NCBI GenBank assembly: GCA_028285415.1
Contig: JANQPF010000013.1
Coordinates: 1 to 64,000 of the forward strand
DNA from: Pseudomonadales bacterium
Lineage (GTDB): Bacteria > Pseudomonadota > Gammaproteobacteria > Pseudomonadales > Azotimanducaceae
Reading direction: 5' to 3'
DNA: 64,000 nucleotides
A program made the translations under genes and the position numbers. Shown in pieces: positions 8,798 through 18,096 of the stretch; positions within the stretch are counted from its first letter, which is position 1, and every line of letters begins with the position of its first letter. The notes beneath the pieces were generated by a model. It had not been told where the DNA came from, searched no databases, and saw only the letters and a list, made by a program, of their open reading frames with translations.

Positions 8798-11149
8798 ATG
8801 AAAAAAATAGCCCTGCTCATCCTCACTGCCATCATCGCCCCTGGCGTGCACGCAGACGAGGACATCATCGAGGAGGTTGTGGTCACCGCGACGAAGCGCG
8901 CCGCATCCCCTCAGCAAATCCCATTTTCCCTCAACGTACAAACCGAACGGGACATCCAGCGTGCCGGCGCCAGCAACATTGAAGAGCTGTCGCGCAACAT
9001 CGCGGGCCTCACGGTACAAAACCTCGGACCCGGCCAGAGCCAGGTTGCCATTCGCGGCGTATCTGCCGGTCAGATCGTGCGTGACCAGCCCGGCGTCAAA
9101 GAACAGGTTGGCGTGTACCTCGACGAATCCGTCATCTCGCTGTCGCTCTTCACGCCGGACTTCGATCTCTACGATCTGAACCGGGTGGAGACGCTGCGTG
9201 GTCCGCAGGGAACGCTGTTCGGCTCCGGTTCCGTGGGTGGCACCATCCGCTACATCACCAACCAGCCCAACCTGGACGAAACTGAAGGTTCCGTGGAGCT
9301 CGACCTCAACACCGTCACCGACGGTGATCTGGGTGGGTCTGCAAAAGGCATGATCAACCTGCCCCTCGGTGACGCAGCGGCACTGCGTCTGGTCGGCTAC
9401 ACCAACCAGTATGCCGGTTTCATCGATGCCATCACTGACGGGCGCAAGCGCAGCGATGTCAACGAAGGCACCAACAACGGTTTTCGTGCCGCACTTCGTT
9501 TCGAGCCGACCGACACGATCGCCATCACACCGCGGGTGATTTACCAGGAGATCGAAACGGACGGCTTCAACCGTCAGGAAGTGTTCAACCTCTATGCGAA
9601 TCCGTTCACCACGACGCGTCCCGCCATTCAGCTGGACGAGCGCGAGCAGTTCCTGCGCCTGTCAGAAGCGTTCGAAGACGAGACGCTGCTTGCAGATCTC
9701 ACCTTCGAGGCCAGCTTCGAGCACTTCGACCTGACCTCAGTGACGAGCTACACCGAGCGCGACATTCTCGTCAGCCGCGATGCCAGCGCGCTGACCGGCA
9801 GCGTCTCGGTGGACCTCGGCTTTCCGGAGTCCGCAGTGCTGATTCCCTCCAATCTGCGCGACACCACCGACGTCGAGCAGATCACACAGGAGATCCGCAT
9901 CAGCTCTACCGGTGACGGCAGCTTCGACTGGCTGTTTGGCGTCTTCTGGTCCGATACCGAGCGCGAATACGCCCAGCGCCTGCCCACGCCCGGCTATGAC
10001 GCCGTCACCGACTCGGTGCTCGGCGCAGGCACCGCTGCCGGCGTTGCGAACGGCTACGGTGCCGACTCGCCGTTCAATTCCGACCTGCCCTACGACATCG
10101 AGCAGCTGGCGGTATTCGGTGAAGTCTCCTTTGACCTGTCCGAAGCGCTGCGCCTCACAGTCGGCGGCCGCTGGTACGATTTCGAAGAAGAACGCACCAT
10201 CACCACGGGCGGTCTCTTTGCCGCCGGTGACTCAGGCGTGGTCGACAAGACCGATTCCGACGGCTTCAACCCGCGCGTGCTGGCAAGCTACGACATCTCC
10301 GAGAACGTCACCTTGAACGCACAGGCGGCGCAGGGCTTCCGCCTCGGCGGCGTCAACGACCCGCTCAACACGGCTCTATGTACGCCCGGTGACCTCTCCA
10401 CCTTCGGCAGCTTCCAGTCTTACGACGATGAGACCATGTGGAACTACGAGGTTGGCATCAAGGCTGAGTTCGACAACGGCGTTTCGTTGCAGGTTGCGGC
10501 ATTCCACGCTGACATCGAAGACCTGCAGGTCACGCTGGATGCGGGCTCGTGCTCTTCGCGTATCTCGTTCAACGTGGAAGATGCACACTCCACCGGCTTC
10601 GAGTTCGAGCTGACCGCTCGTCCCGCGGAGGGTCTGGAGCTCGGCATCGCCGGCAGCATCGTGGAATCCGAGTTCGACAGCACGGTTGAAGCAGACGCCG
10701 GTGGCGTGCTCGGCGGCGTCGAAGACGGCAACCGCCTGGCATCCGTGCCTGAATTCCAGATGTCCGGCAACGCCACCTACACCGTCCCCACGGAAATGTT
10801 CTCAGGCGCGGACTTCTTCGTGCAGGCAACCGTGCAGCACGTTGGTGACCGGATCACCCAGCCGAGCGACCAGGTTGCCGGTGCGGGCGTCTTCGTCAGC
10901 GGCCTGCCGTTTGCAGGTGCTACCGGCACCGAAGAAACGCGGCTCGATCTGGAGCTCGACCCTTATACTCTGGTGAATCTGAACGCAGGTTTTGCCAAGG
11001 AGAACTGGGAAGCGGTCCTGTACGTCAACAACGTGACGGATGAAAACGCGGACCTGTCGTTCGACCGCGAGCGCGGTGGCCGCGCACGCCTTGGTTTCCG
11101 CACCAACATGCCGCGGACCGTGGGTCTGACCTATCGCCGATTCTTCTGA
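8798..11149 (+). CDS. TonB-dependent outer-membrane receptor
   Basis: 783 residues from ATG 8798, with TTGGAGAG about nine bases upstream. Signal peptide 1-19 (cut after VHA), then the TonB box EEVVVTA at 25-31, a plug domain (about 40-150, including VETLRGPQGTLFGSGSVGG) and a 22-strand barrel ending in Phe-Phe, the normal outer-membrane terminal signature. It imports a ligand using TonB/ExbBD energy. The relatives that come to mind are the many marine and sphingomonad receptors of the FecA/CirA type that take up organic compounds rather than only siderophores; the ligand cannot be deduced. No FecR/FecI-type regulator is adjacent. A strong terminator follows. Confidence 0.95.
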   Translation: MKKIALLILTAIIAPGVHADEDIIEEVVVTATKRAASPQQIPFSLNVQTERDIQRAGASNIEELSRNIAGLTVQNLGPGQSQVAIRGVSAGQIVRDQPGVKEQVGVYLDESVISLSLFTPDFDLYDLNRVETLRGPQGTLFGSGSVGGTIRYITNQPNLDETEGSVELDLNTVTDGDLGGSAKGMINLPLGDAAALRLVGYTNQYAGFIDAITDGRKRSDVNEGTNNGFRAALRFEPTDTIAITPRVIYQEIETDGFNRQEVFNLYANPFTTTRPAIQLDEREQFLRLSEAFEDETLLADLTFEASFEHFDLTSVTSYTERDILVSRDASALTGSVSVDLGFPESAVLIPSNLRDTTDVEQITQEIRISSTGDGSFDWLFGVFWSDTEREYAQRLPTPGYDAVTDSVLGAGTAAGVANGYGADSPFNSDLPYDIEQLAVFGEVSFDLSEALRLTVGGRWYDFEEERTITTGGLFAAGDSGVVDKTDSDGFNPRVLASYDISENVTLNAQAAQGFRLGGVNDPLNTALCTPGDLSTFGSFQSYDDETMWNYEVGIKAEFDNGVSLQVAAFHADIEDLQVTLDAGSCSSRISFNVEDAHSTGFEFELTARPAEGLELGIAGSIVESEFDSTVEADAGGVLGGVEDGNRLASVPEFQMSGNATYTVPTEMFSGADFFVQATVQHVGDRITQPSDQVAGAGVFVSGLPFAGATGTEETRLDLELDPYTLVNLNAGFAKENWEAVLYVNNVTDENADLSFDRERGGRARLGFRTNMPRTVGLTYRRFF

Positions 11150-11174
11150 AGCAACGGCCAGGTAGACCACAATA

Positions 11175-11202
11175 AAAACGGGGAGCTGATGCTCCCCGTT
11201 TT
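11175..11202. terminator. Bidirectional rho-independent terminator
   Basis: A perfect 12-bp stem (AAAACGGGGAGC / GCTCCCCGTTTT) closes a TGAT loop. The A-run on the left and T-run on the right make it work in both directions. It separates the receptor gene (stop 11149) from the converging CsgG-like gene (stop 11242). Confidence 0.93.
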
Positions 11203-11241
11203 CTTTTCAGCCCGTCTTACTCAGGCAGGACTTCCGACGTT

Positions 11242-12408
11242 CTAGAACTTGCCGCGCTTCGGCTTCTTCCACCGGTCCGCATAGTCGATGCTCGGCGGCG
11301 CAGCGGTAGAAATTACCTTGTCGCCGCGTTTGACCGATCCGTTCATCGACACCGTGTTCGCGATGCTGAATTTCTCCTGCGCGTTGGAGACGCGGACGGT
11401 GCCTACCTCCGTGTCCTGGCTGCCGAGGCTGATGCCGGTATCCGGATCGATCAGCTCTTCGCCTTTCGACATCACGCGGAGCACATCACCGTTCGACACA
11501 GAGCTGTTGCCAATGTTGACCCAGACCTGACCGCCTTCGGACTTGATCACCGAACCCGTGGCGGGTGCCGCGCCAATCTGTTTGACGAGCTCATAGACCC
11601 CTTTGTTGATGCCGGCAATCACCGCCTGGCCAATGGGCGTTTTCGAATAGTTGGAAAAGAATCCACCGGCGGCAACGCTGCTGCCGAAGCCAACGCCACC
11701 CACGGTCAGCCCCGATTCCTTGATCACGGACTCGATCTGCTTGGTGTACAACACTTCCGAGGTCTCGGCGTCAATGAGGCGGAAGTTCAGTCCAACCCGG
11801 CCTTTGCTGTTCTTGACCCCAAGCCCGCCGAGGACCGGAACACGGTTGCCAACCAGCGCGCCGATACCACCGCCGCCTGAGTTGCCGGAGGTATTTGCTT
11901 CGTAGTCGGTCACCACCACCTGCACGAGGTGCTGCGCGCCGAGCACGTTACCGGTTCTTGCGCCGGAGGGCTTGGCAACCCGGCCCGACGTCGCGAGGTC
12001 CTGCTCCTGCAGCACCGCACCGAGCGCCTGGCGTTCGATGAGACGGAAGCGGCCGGTCTGATTCATGACGTCGGTGACAATCGCTTCGATGCCGTTGACC
12101 GGGACCTGATTGGCGTGGTCATAGCTCCACGAATAGCTTTGTCCGTTGGGACCCGTCATGGAGAACGAATTGGACGAGCTGTTGTTGTCCACCTCGAGGA
12201 CAGCCACCCGCGCGCGGGCGCCGTCGTAGTTCCCCCACTTCACGTTGAGCAGGTACTTGGAATCAATTTTGTCGATCCGCTCGGGCAGCGGAATCTCGGA
12301 TTGCTCTCCTACCGCGTAGGCGAGGTAGTCCGCCTGCGCGAGGCTGGCTGCCGTCACCAGTACCGTGAATAGAGAGAGTTGGAAATGTCGGCTTATCCCC
12401 CTGAACAT
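11242..12408 (-). CDS. Exported CsgG-family protein with FlgT_C-like C-terminus
   Basis: 388 residues from ATG 12408, chosen because AGGAG lies nine bases upstream and a signal peptide (to AQA, about residue 26) then starts cleanly. The middle region has CsgG-family features: ARVAVLEVDN, VTDVMNQTGRFRLIERQAL and a glycine-rich segment that in CsgG forms the barrel. Residues of about 280-375 resemble the FlgT C-terminal domain (VNIGNSSVSNGDVLRVMSKG, then DPDTG). CsgG itself is a lipoprotein exporting curli subunits; here the signal peptide lacks a lipobox cysteine and no curli genes are nearby. It may be a periplasmic or outer-membrane assembly factor; the role is open. Confidence 0.8.
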   Translation of the reverse strand: MFRGISRHFQLSLFTVLVTAASLAQADYLAYAVGEQSEIPLPERIDKIDSKYLLNVKWGNYDGARARVAVLEVDNNSSSNSFSMTGPNGQSYSWSYDHANQVPVNGIEAIVTDVMNQTGRFRLIERQALGAVLQEQDLATSGRVAKPSGARTGNVLGAQHLVQVVVTDYEANTSGNSGGGGIGALVGNRVPVLGGLGVKNSKGRVGLNFRLIDAETSEVLYTKQIESVIKESGLTVGGVGFGSSVAAGGFFSNYSKTPIGQAVIAGINKGVYELVKQIGAAPATGSVIKSEGGQVWVNIGNSSVSNGDVLRVMSKGEELIDPDTGISLGSQDTEVGTVRVSNAQEKFSIANTVSMNGSVKRGDKVISTAAPPSIDYADRWKKPKRGKF

Positions 12409-12582
12409 GCTGAAAAACTCCTTTTCATTGTCTGACACAATTTAAGCAGATCCGGGCTATCTGCAGCTAGTCAATAAAGCGCAGGCCGCGCACCAAACCC
12501 GCCATCTCCTGTGAAATTATTTTGTGCAACCATGTCCCTCTGTAAAAGACAGATTGCAAAAGACAGACCGCAAAAGTCGGCG

Positions 12583-13746
12583 CTACTCGCCGCGAAGCGC
12601 CGTCGTAATCGGCAGGCGCGCAGCGCGTAGCGCTGGAAACAGACCGCCAATGAGGCCCAGCGCGAGCGCCCAGGTGAGGCCCATCTGCAGGAGATCGCCG
12701 GTCACCGCAAAATCGAACGCCACCTGGGAAAAAGACGCGTTGTTGAGCGTCGACGCGGTATAGCCGTCAAAAGCAAGCCACACCAGACCGCCCCCAAGAA
12801 GTCCGCCCAGCAGCGCCAGCGCCATGGCTTCAATCATGACGCTCACCACCACCGGCAGACTGCTGAAGCCGAGCGCACGCAGCGTGGCAATCTCGACGGT
12901 CCGGGAACTGACCGCCGAGTACATTGTGTTCAGCGCGGCAAATACCGCGCCAATGGCCATGATGATGCCAACCGCCACCCCAAAATCGTTGATCAACGTG
13001 GCGCGGTCCCTCGACTGCTCGGCGTAGTGTTCCCGCTCTGTCCGCACCATCAGGTCGAACCGCGGATCTTCGCGCAGGCGTTTGTTGAGCTTCAGCGCGG
13101 CTTCCGGCGAGACGAGCTGCACACGCATCGTGTTGCTGGTCCCGCCGCGCCGAAACGCAGACTGGACGTTGGCGAGATCCGCCCAGATTTCCGATTCGGT
13201 CACGCTGCCGCCAGCAACAAAGTGGCCCACCACCTGCCAGGACTGATCACGCACCTTGAGCGTCTCGCCAACGCCAAGCCCCTTGAACTGCGAAGCTGCT
13301 TTGACGCCAACGATGATTTCAGCCCGACCCGGTTCGAACCGCCGCCCTTCGATGATTTTCACTTCCGGACGTATGTCGAAGCTCGGCGGTTCGACCCCGC
13401 GCACAACCACGTTGGCGGGCACGTCGGTACCAATCTTCTCGATAGCCGCAACCACGTAGGTTTCACCACTCGCGGTCGCAACCTCTTCCATCGCCCGGAT
13501 CGTGGCCCGCTGTCCGGCGCTCATGGCACCGTTCATTTCCGACGTCGACCCTTCCCGCATGATGAGCGCACGATCAGCTTTGCCGGTCGAATTGAGCGCG
13601 GCTGAAAAGCCGGTGGCCATCGACAGGAGACCGACCAGCACGGCGACAACCCCGCCAATCCCGACGACAATGACTGAAGACGAGCCGAGCCGGCTCGACA
13701 GGTTCTGCAGGTTCATCAGGGTGATTTCGCGTATTTGAGCAAACAC
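12583..13746 (-). CDS. ABC transporter permease, FtsX/MacB type (second)
   Basis: 387 residues from a GTG two bases after the stop of the preceding permease. One membrane helix near the N-terminus (SSSVIVVGIGGVVAVLVGLL), a large periplasmic MacB_PCD-like domain, then three helices in the C-terminal FtsX domain (SRTVEIATLRALGFSSLPV precedes the second). This is the layout of LolC/E and MacB permease halves, which work by mechanotransmission rather than by moving substrate through the membrane. With the adaptor, ATPase and other permease it forms a four-gene exporter. Last gene of the operon; the 174 bases after it, up to the CsgG-like gene start, hold nothing I recognise. Confidence 0.9.
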   Translation of the reverse strand: MFAQIREITLMNLQNLSSRLGSSSVIVVGIGGVVAVLVGLLSMATGFSAALNSTGKADRALIMREGSTSEMNGAMSAGQRATIRAMEEVATASGETYVVAAIEKIGTDVPANVVVRGVEPPSFDIRPEVKIIEGRRFEPGRAEIIVGVKAASQFKGLGVGETLKVRDQSWQVVGHFVAGGSVTESEIWADLANVQSAFRRGGTSNTMRVQLVSPEAALKLNKRLREDPRFDLMVRTEREHYAEQSRDRATLINDFGVAVGIIMAIGAVFAALNTMYSAVSSRTVEIATLRALGFSSLPVVVSVMIEAMALALLGGLLGGGLVWLAFDGYTASTLNNASFSQVAFDFAVTGDLLQMGLTWALALGLIGGLFPALRAARLPITTALRGE

Positions 13747-13748
13747 GG

Positions 13749-14912
13749 TTACTGCCTGCGTAGCGCATCGACAATGGCCAGGCGCTTTGCGGTGATGGCA
13801 GGCAGCGCGCCGATGACAAGGCCGATGACGAGGCTCAAACCAACACCCGTGAGCGCCGCCTGCGGTGCAATCTCAAAACTGCCGAGCACTTCCTCGAGGC
13901 TCACCGATAATCCCGGCCCCAGCAGAAAAGCCATGCCCACGCCGATGGCGCCGCCAACCAGACAGAGCAGTACCGCCTCGCCGAGCACCAGCAGCGACAC
14001 GGTCATATCGGTAAAACCCAGCGTTTTCAAAACCGCAAGCTCGGGTATCCGCTCCCTGAGCGCCTGGGTCATGGTGTTTCCGGTCAGGAGCACAATGGTG
14101 AAAAACACTGCCGACATGATCATCGTCGTGATGAACCCCATGTCGCCGAGCTGACGCGCGAACTCACGGTTGCTCTCATCTTCGGTGGTCGTGCGGGTGG
14201 GATCCGAGGAGTTTTCGAACAGCGCGTCGATTTCCTGAGCAATTTCGTCCGCGCGGTCCGGCTCACTCACCCGCACCGTCCACTGGCTGACCGAATCGCC
14301 GCCGAATGCGACCGACTCGCGAAAGCGTTCATAGTGAAAGAGCATCACCGGGAAGCTCGATGACCTGCCGTTGTCCGAATAGGTACCGACAATCTCGAAC
14401 TCGAACGTGCGGCTGCCATCCTCTTTCTTGCTATAGATCTGACTGATGAGCGGCACCACGTCGCCGACCTGCCAGCCGAAGCGGTCGACGAGGCCGATGT
14501 CGATCACGGCGCTGCCTCGCTCCCGGGCAAATCGTTGCAACGCATCAGCCGGCTCGAGCATGAGCTCGGAGTAGACCTCGAAGTACTCCAGCGGCATGAC
14601 CGGAAACTGCGCAAAAAAGCTCTTTCCGTCCTGGTACATACCGCCAAACCAGGTGGTATGGGTGATCGCCTCGACGCCCTCGACGGCCATGATCTGCTGC
14701 TTCTGGCTGTAGGGCAGGTTGTCGATCTGCGAGTACTTGGCGCCGACGACGATGCGGTCGTTGCCGGCAATCTGCGGTCCGACAGCAAACGCATCGGCAA
14801 TAGACTGCAGCAGCATGAAGAGGAGAAACGCCACCATGACCGACAAGAGCGTCAGCGTCGTACGGGTGCGTTTGCGAAAGAGGTTAGCCCACATCAGGCT
14901 GAAGAGGCTCAC
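13749..14912 (-). CDS. ABC transporter permease, FtsX/MacB type (first)
   Basis: 387 residues, the same length and topology as the following permease. N-terminal helix (RTTLTLLSVMVAFLLFMLLQ), a periplasmic domain of about 230 residues with VIDIGLVDRFGWQVGDVVPL, and a three-helix FtsX domain (RERIPELAVLKTLGFTDMTV). Start is GTG at 14912, overlapping the ATPase stop by 4 bases. The two permeases most likely form a heterodimer over the ATPase, unlike MacB where ATPase and permease are one chain. Substrate unknown; export of a lipoprotein, peptide or lipid is consistent with the family. Confidence 0.9.
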   Translation of the reverse strand: MSLFSLMWANLFRKRTRTTLTLLSVMVAFLLFMLLQSIADAFAVGPQIAGNDRIVVGAKYSQIDNLPYSQKQQIMAVEGVEAITHTTWFGGMYQDGKSFFAQFPVMPLEYFEVYSELMLEPADALQRFARERGSAVIDIGLVDRFGWQVGDVVPLISQIYSKKEDGSRTFEFEIVGTYSDNGRSSSFPVMLFHYERFRESVAFGGDSVSQWTVRVSEPDRADEIAQEIDALFENSSDPTRTTTEDESNREFARQLGDMGFITTMIMSAVFFTIVLLTGNTMTQALRERIPELAVLKTLGFTDMTVSLLVLGEAVLLCLVGGAIGVGMAFLLGPGLSVSLEEVLGSFEIAPQAALTGVGLSLVIGLVIGALPAITAKRLAIVDALRRQ

Positions 14913-15601
14913 ACTTCTACTCCAGCGTCCGTCACGAGCTTGCCTTTGTCCATGTGCAGCACGTGCCGCGCGCGCTCCGCGGCGAGCGGATCGTGCGTCA
15001 CCATGATGATCGTCTTGCCGTACTCCTGGTTGAGCGTCTGCAGAAGCCCGAGGATTTCATCCGCCGTTTCCCGGTCGAGATCTCCAGTCGGTTCATCGCA
15101 GACCAGGAGGCTTGGGTCCGCAACCAGCGCGCGGGCAATCGCAACGCGCTGCTGCTGCCCGCCTGAAAGCTCCGACGGCTTGTGTTTGGCGCGATCCGCG
15201 AGACCAACAATCTCGAGCGCGGTCCCGGCGTTCTTTGCACGCTGCTTGCGCGAAAGTTTCGTCAGAAGCAGCGGCAGCTCGACGTTGCGCTGGGCATTCA
15301 GTACCGGCAGCAGGTTGTAGAACTGGAAGATGAAACCCACGTGCTCCGAGCGCCACTTCGCAAGCTCGCGGCCGTTCATGTCGTTGAGATCGACGCCGCC
15401 AACTTCAATTTCCCCACCCGTGGGATGATCCAGCCCGCCGATGAGATTGAGCAGCGTCGTTTTGCCCGACCCTGATGGACCCATCAGCGCAACGAAGTCT
15501 CCTTCCTCGATTTCCAGATTGATCCCTGTCAGCACCGGCACAACTTCTTTGCCCTTCGTGTACTGCTTTTCCAGGTTGCGACACGTTACCGCTGCGCTCA
15601 T
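14909..15601 (-). CDS. ABC transporter ATPase, LolD/MacB type
   Basis: 230 residues. Walker A GPSGSGKT at 41-48, Q-loop, signature LSGGQQQRVAIARAL, Walker B LLVCDEPTGDLD and the H-loop in MVTHD are complete, so it should hydrolyse ATP. The DRETADEILGLLQTLNQEYG stretch after Walker B is characteristic of the LolD/FtsE/MacB subgroup. It lies 24 bases after the adaptor gene and overlaps the first permease by 4 bases. Confidence 0.95.
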   Translation of the reverse strand: MSAAVTCRNLEKQYTKGKEVVPVLTGINLEIEEGDFVALMGPSGSGKTTLLNLIGGLDHPTGGEIEVGGVDLNDMNGRELAKWRSEHVGFIFQFYNLLPVLNAQRNVELPLLLTKLSRKQRAKNAGTALEIVGLADRAKHKPSELSGGQQQRVAIARALVADPSLLVCDEPTGDLDRETADEILGLLQTLNQEYGKTIIMVTHDPLAAERARHVLHMDKGKLVTDAGVEV

Positions 15602-15625
15602 CAGCGTTCTCCCTGTATCTGATCG

Positions 15626-16876
15626 TTAGTTGAGTGTGGTGACCGCCTGACCGTCAGCAAGCGTGTCCAGCACTTCCGCGGACAGCTGCGCGACGACAAG
15701 CTCACCGCCGGAAAGCCCCGTCAGCACGCGCACCCGCGCGCCATCACGCCCGCCTACCCGGACGGCGCGACGGTTCACGGCATCGTCTTCCACCACGTAG
15801 ACAAAAGCGCCTTCCGCATCCTCAGCAACCGCCGCCCCCGGCACCAGCACGCCCGGCTCGGGCTCAGCGGCTGCGGACGTTTCTTCTTCCTGCATGAAAG
15901 CCACCCGTACACCCATGTCGGGCAGCACGCGGCCATCGCGCTCCAGCAGACCGACACGCACGCGCACGGTCGCTTTGTTCCGATCCGCTGCGGGGATGAT
16001 GGCAATGACGCGAGCTGGATAGGCATCGTCGGGATAGGCGTTCAGCACCACCTGCACCGGCTGTTCCGGATAAACCCGATTGATGTAGGACTCGTTGACG
16101 TCCACCTCGATCTCGAGGGACGCCATGTCGACGATGGTGCAGATGCCGGTGCGGGTAAATCCGCCCCCAGCGGAGATGGGTGAGATCATCTCGCCGGGCT
16201 GCGCCGCCTTGGCAATGACAACCCCGGCAAACGGCGCGCGTATCTGCATGTCATCGAGGAGCTGCTTCTGCACGGCCATGCTGCGCTCAGCCACCGCAAT
16301 GTCGCGACGGGCACGCTCCAGGCGGGCAATCAAACCCTCCACCGAAAGCGCGTCGCGATCGAGGTCGGCCTGACTGGCAAGATTTCTGGTCGCAAGACCC
16401 TGCGTGCGCTCGAGATCGAGTTCCGCCTGCTTGAGATTGACCTCGAGCTCAGCGAGGCTGGCATCGGCCGATGCCAGCTGCGATCTGGCAAGCTCGTACT
16501 GCGCGCGCGGGATGGAATCGTCCAGCCGGGCCAGGAGCTGTCCTTCGGCGACGACAACGCCTTCTTCGATCAGTACCTCAATGACTTTGCCGGTGGTCTT
16601 GGCGCTGACGGTTGCCTGACGGCGGGCGACGACGTAACCCGTGGCATCGAGCACGCTGTCGCTGGGGGCGCTGACGCTGCTCCCCTGAGCCACCGCGGTC
16701 CTGACCGGCACGGGTGCTTCCGCGGAAGGCAGGTCGAAGGCCCACAAGGCAAATCCGACGCCGCCAGCGAGGGCAATGGTCACAAACCACTTGAGCGGTC
16801 GGCCTTCGCTCGATGCGGGCGCATCGCGATCGAGCTTCAATTCCTCCAGAAGCGCTTTCTTGTCCTGCTCTGCCAT
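15626..16876 (-). CDS. Periplasmic adaptor (membrane-fusion) protein, HlyD/MacA type
   Basis: 416 residues. A cytoplasmic N-terminus of about 28 residues is followed by one membrane helix (about 29-48). Then come the split lipoyl motif (ATVSAKTTGKVIEVLIEEG and later APFAGVVIAK), a coiled-coil hairpin with LASADASLAELEVNLKQAEL, a beta-barrel and a membrane-proximal domain. This is the architecture of RND/ABC adaptors that bridge an inner-membrane pump to an outer-membrane channel. First gene of the four-gene exporter operon; no TolC homologue is in the window, so a shared TolC is likely. Confidence 0.9.
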   Translation of the reverse strand: MAEQDKKALLEELKLDRDAPASSEGRPLKWFVTIALAGGVGFALWAFDLPSAEAPVPVRTAVAQGSSVSAPSDSVLDATGYVVARRQATVSAKTTGKVIEVLIEEGVVVAEGQLLARLDDSIPRAQYELARSQLASADASLAELEVNLKQAELDLERTQGLATRNLASQADLDRDALSVEGLIARLERARRDIAVAERSMAVQKQLLDDMQIRAPFAGVVIAKAAQPGEMISPISAGGGFTRTGICTIVDMASLEIEVDVNESYINRVYPEQPVQVVLNAYPDDAYPARVIAIIPAADRNKATVRVRVGLLERDGRVLPDMGVRVAFMQEEETSAAAEPEPGVLVPGAAVAEDAEGAFVYVVEDDAVNRRAVRVGGRDGARVRVLTGLSGGELVVAQLSAEVLDTLADGQAVTTLN

Positions 16877-16900
16877 GTGGCAACAACTCCTGAGTCACTC

Positions 16901-16927
16901 TCCCCGGACTCCCCGGACTCCCCGGAC
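16901..16927. repeat. Three perfect 9-bp tandem repeats upstream of the exporter operon
   Basis: TCCCCGGAC occurs three times in a row, followed by a degenerate copy (TTCCCGGAC) at about 16932-16940. It lies 25-50 bases upstream of the adaptor start, where it could affect expression through repeat-number change or act as a binding site. Too short for CRISPR. Confidence 0.7.
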
Positions 16928-17056
16928 GCTCTTCCCGGACTTCCCCCGATGTCCGGCAGGCCAGTCTAGCAGGGCACCGGACGTTCGTCTCATACGACGA
17001 CGAAGCGGTAACGTGCGCGCTAGAATGGTCATTCGAGGACTTCAAACGGAGAGGCT

Positions 17057-17398
17057 ATGAGCCTGCGACGCTACGTCACGGAAATGGGCATGGGGGTGGA
17101 CGTCCACGGTGGGGACTATACGAAGGCTGCGCAGCGGGCGGTCGCTGACGCCATCCGACACTCCAGCCTGAATTTCTTTCAAGCGTTGGATCTGCGTCCC
17201 AGCGACATGCAGATCACCGTGAAGATTGGTGCGGGTGATCCCGAAGCCGTGAACGTCGAGGCCGTCGCCGGTGAGCTGCCCTACGGCACGGTGCGGGTGG
17301 AGGCCGAACGCGGCGGCCTGGACGTGCCGAGCGAGAACGGTGAAGACCTCATGGTGATCGTCAACGCCGCGGTGCTGGTGTCTCTGCCGGCACGCTAG
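17057..17398 (+). CDS. Lin0512-type conserved protein
   Basis: 113 residues. The N-terminus TEMGMGVDVHGGDYTKAAQRAVADAIRHSSL closely follows the pattern I know for the Lin0512 family (about 110-120 residues, found in many bacteria and some fungi), whose function is not established. The remaining sequence is an alternating strand/helix pattern consistent with a small oligomeric alpha/beta protein. GGAGAG precedes the ATG. It stands alone, divergent from the exporter operon and convergent with the TetR gene. No signal peptide or membrane segment. Confidence 0.8.
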   Translation: MSLRRYVTEMGMGVDVHGGDYTKAAQRAVADAIRHSSLNFFQALDLRPSDMQITVKIGAGDPEAVNVEAVAGELPYGTVRVEAERGGLDVPSENGEDLMVIVNAAVLVSLPAR

Positions 17399-17426
17399 CC
17401 AAACACTGGCCGCTCGCCAGCACCGC

Positions 17427-18059
17427 TCATGCGCCGCGCTGGATCAGATGCGCAAGCCGCGTCGCACATGCCTCCAGATGCTCGAGGTGTGCGGCTTCGT
17501 CGACCATCTTGAGCTGCCCTTCCAGGCGCAGATGCGCATAGCCGTGAATGTGGCACCAGCCGAGCAGGATATCCGCTACGAGCGCGGCCGATTTTTCCCG
17601 GCTCATCTCGTGCGGTGTAAGCTCCGCTTCGCCGCGCTGGCGCAGGATGACGTTGGTGAGCTCAGTGAACGTTGCGAGCAGCGCATCCGGCGGGCAGCCC
17701 ATGTCGAACGGGATGAGGTCCGAACGGAACATGATGCGAAAGTGCTCGGGCCAGGTCTGCGCAAACTCCACGTAGGCTTTGGCGGTGGCGAACATCTCGG
17801 CATCGAGATCGCCCGCGACGGCCGCAAGCTCGGCCTGGAGCGTTGCGGCCAGGCGTGCAAAACCCCGCTCGGCCACCGCGCCGAGCAAACCACGCACGTC
17901 GTTGAAATGGTGTTTCGGCGCAGCGTGAGAGACACCGGCAATGCGGGCGCAGGCGCGCAGCGTAAAACCCTGCAGCCCTTCTGATTGCAACAGCTCGTCC
18001 GCCGCATCCAGTAACGCGTTACGCAGATCACCATGGTGGTAGCCGGGCCGGGTGCTCAT
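17427..18059 (-). CDS. TetR-family transcriptional regulator
   Basis: 210 residues from ATG 18059, which has GAGGTG just upstream; an ATG four codons earlier is less well placed. The N-terminal helix-turn-helix (HGDLRNALLDAADELLQSEG, then LRACARIAGVSHAAPKHHF) is typical of TetR proteins. The C-terminal half resembles the WHG/TetR_C-type ligand domain (EFAQTWPEHFRIMF). It is divergent from two membrane-protein genes, and an inverted repeat overlaps the probable promoter between them, so it likely represses itself and that pair. Confidence 0.9.
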   Translation of the reverse strand: MSTRPGYHHGDLRNALLDAADELLQSEGLQGFTLRACARIAGVSHAAPKHHFNDVRGLLGAVAERGFARLAATLQAELAAVAGDLDAEMFATAKAYVEFAQTWPEHFRIMFRSDLIPFDMGCPPDALLATFTELTNVILRQRGEAELTPHEMSREKSAALVADILLGWCHIHGYAHLRLEGQLKMVDEAAHLEHLEACATRLAHLIQRGA

Positions 18060-18096
18060 TTCACACCTCATTGATCACACACGCGTCATTGTACCC

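Noticed and set aside
13330-13345. GGTTCGAACC, resembling a tRNA T-loop
   Set aside because: It lies within the coding sequence of a permease, and no cloverleaf surrounds it.
16901-16940. Tandem repeats as a CRISPR array
   Set aside because: Units of 9 bp without spacers and no cas genes.
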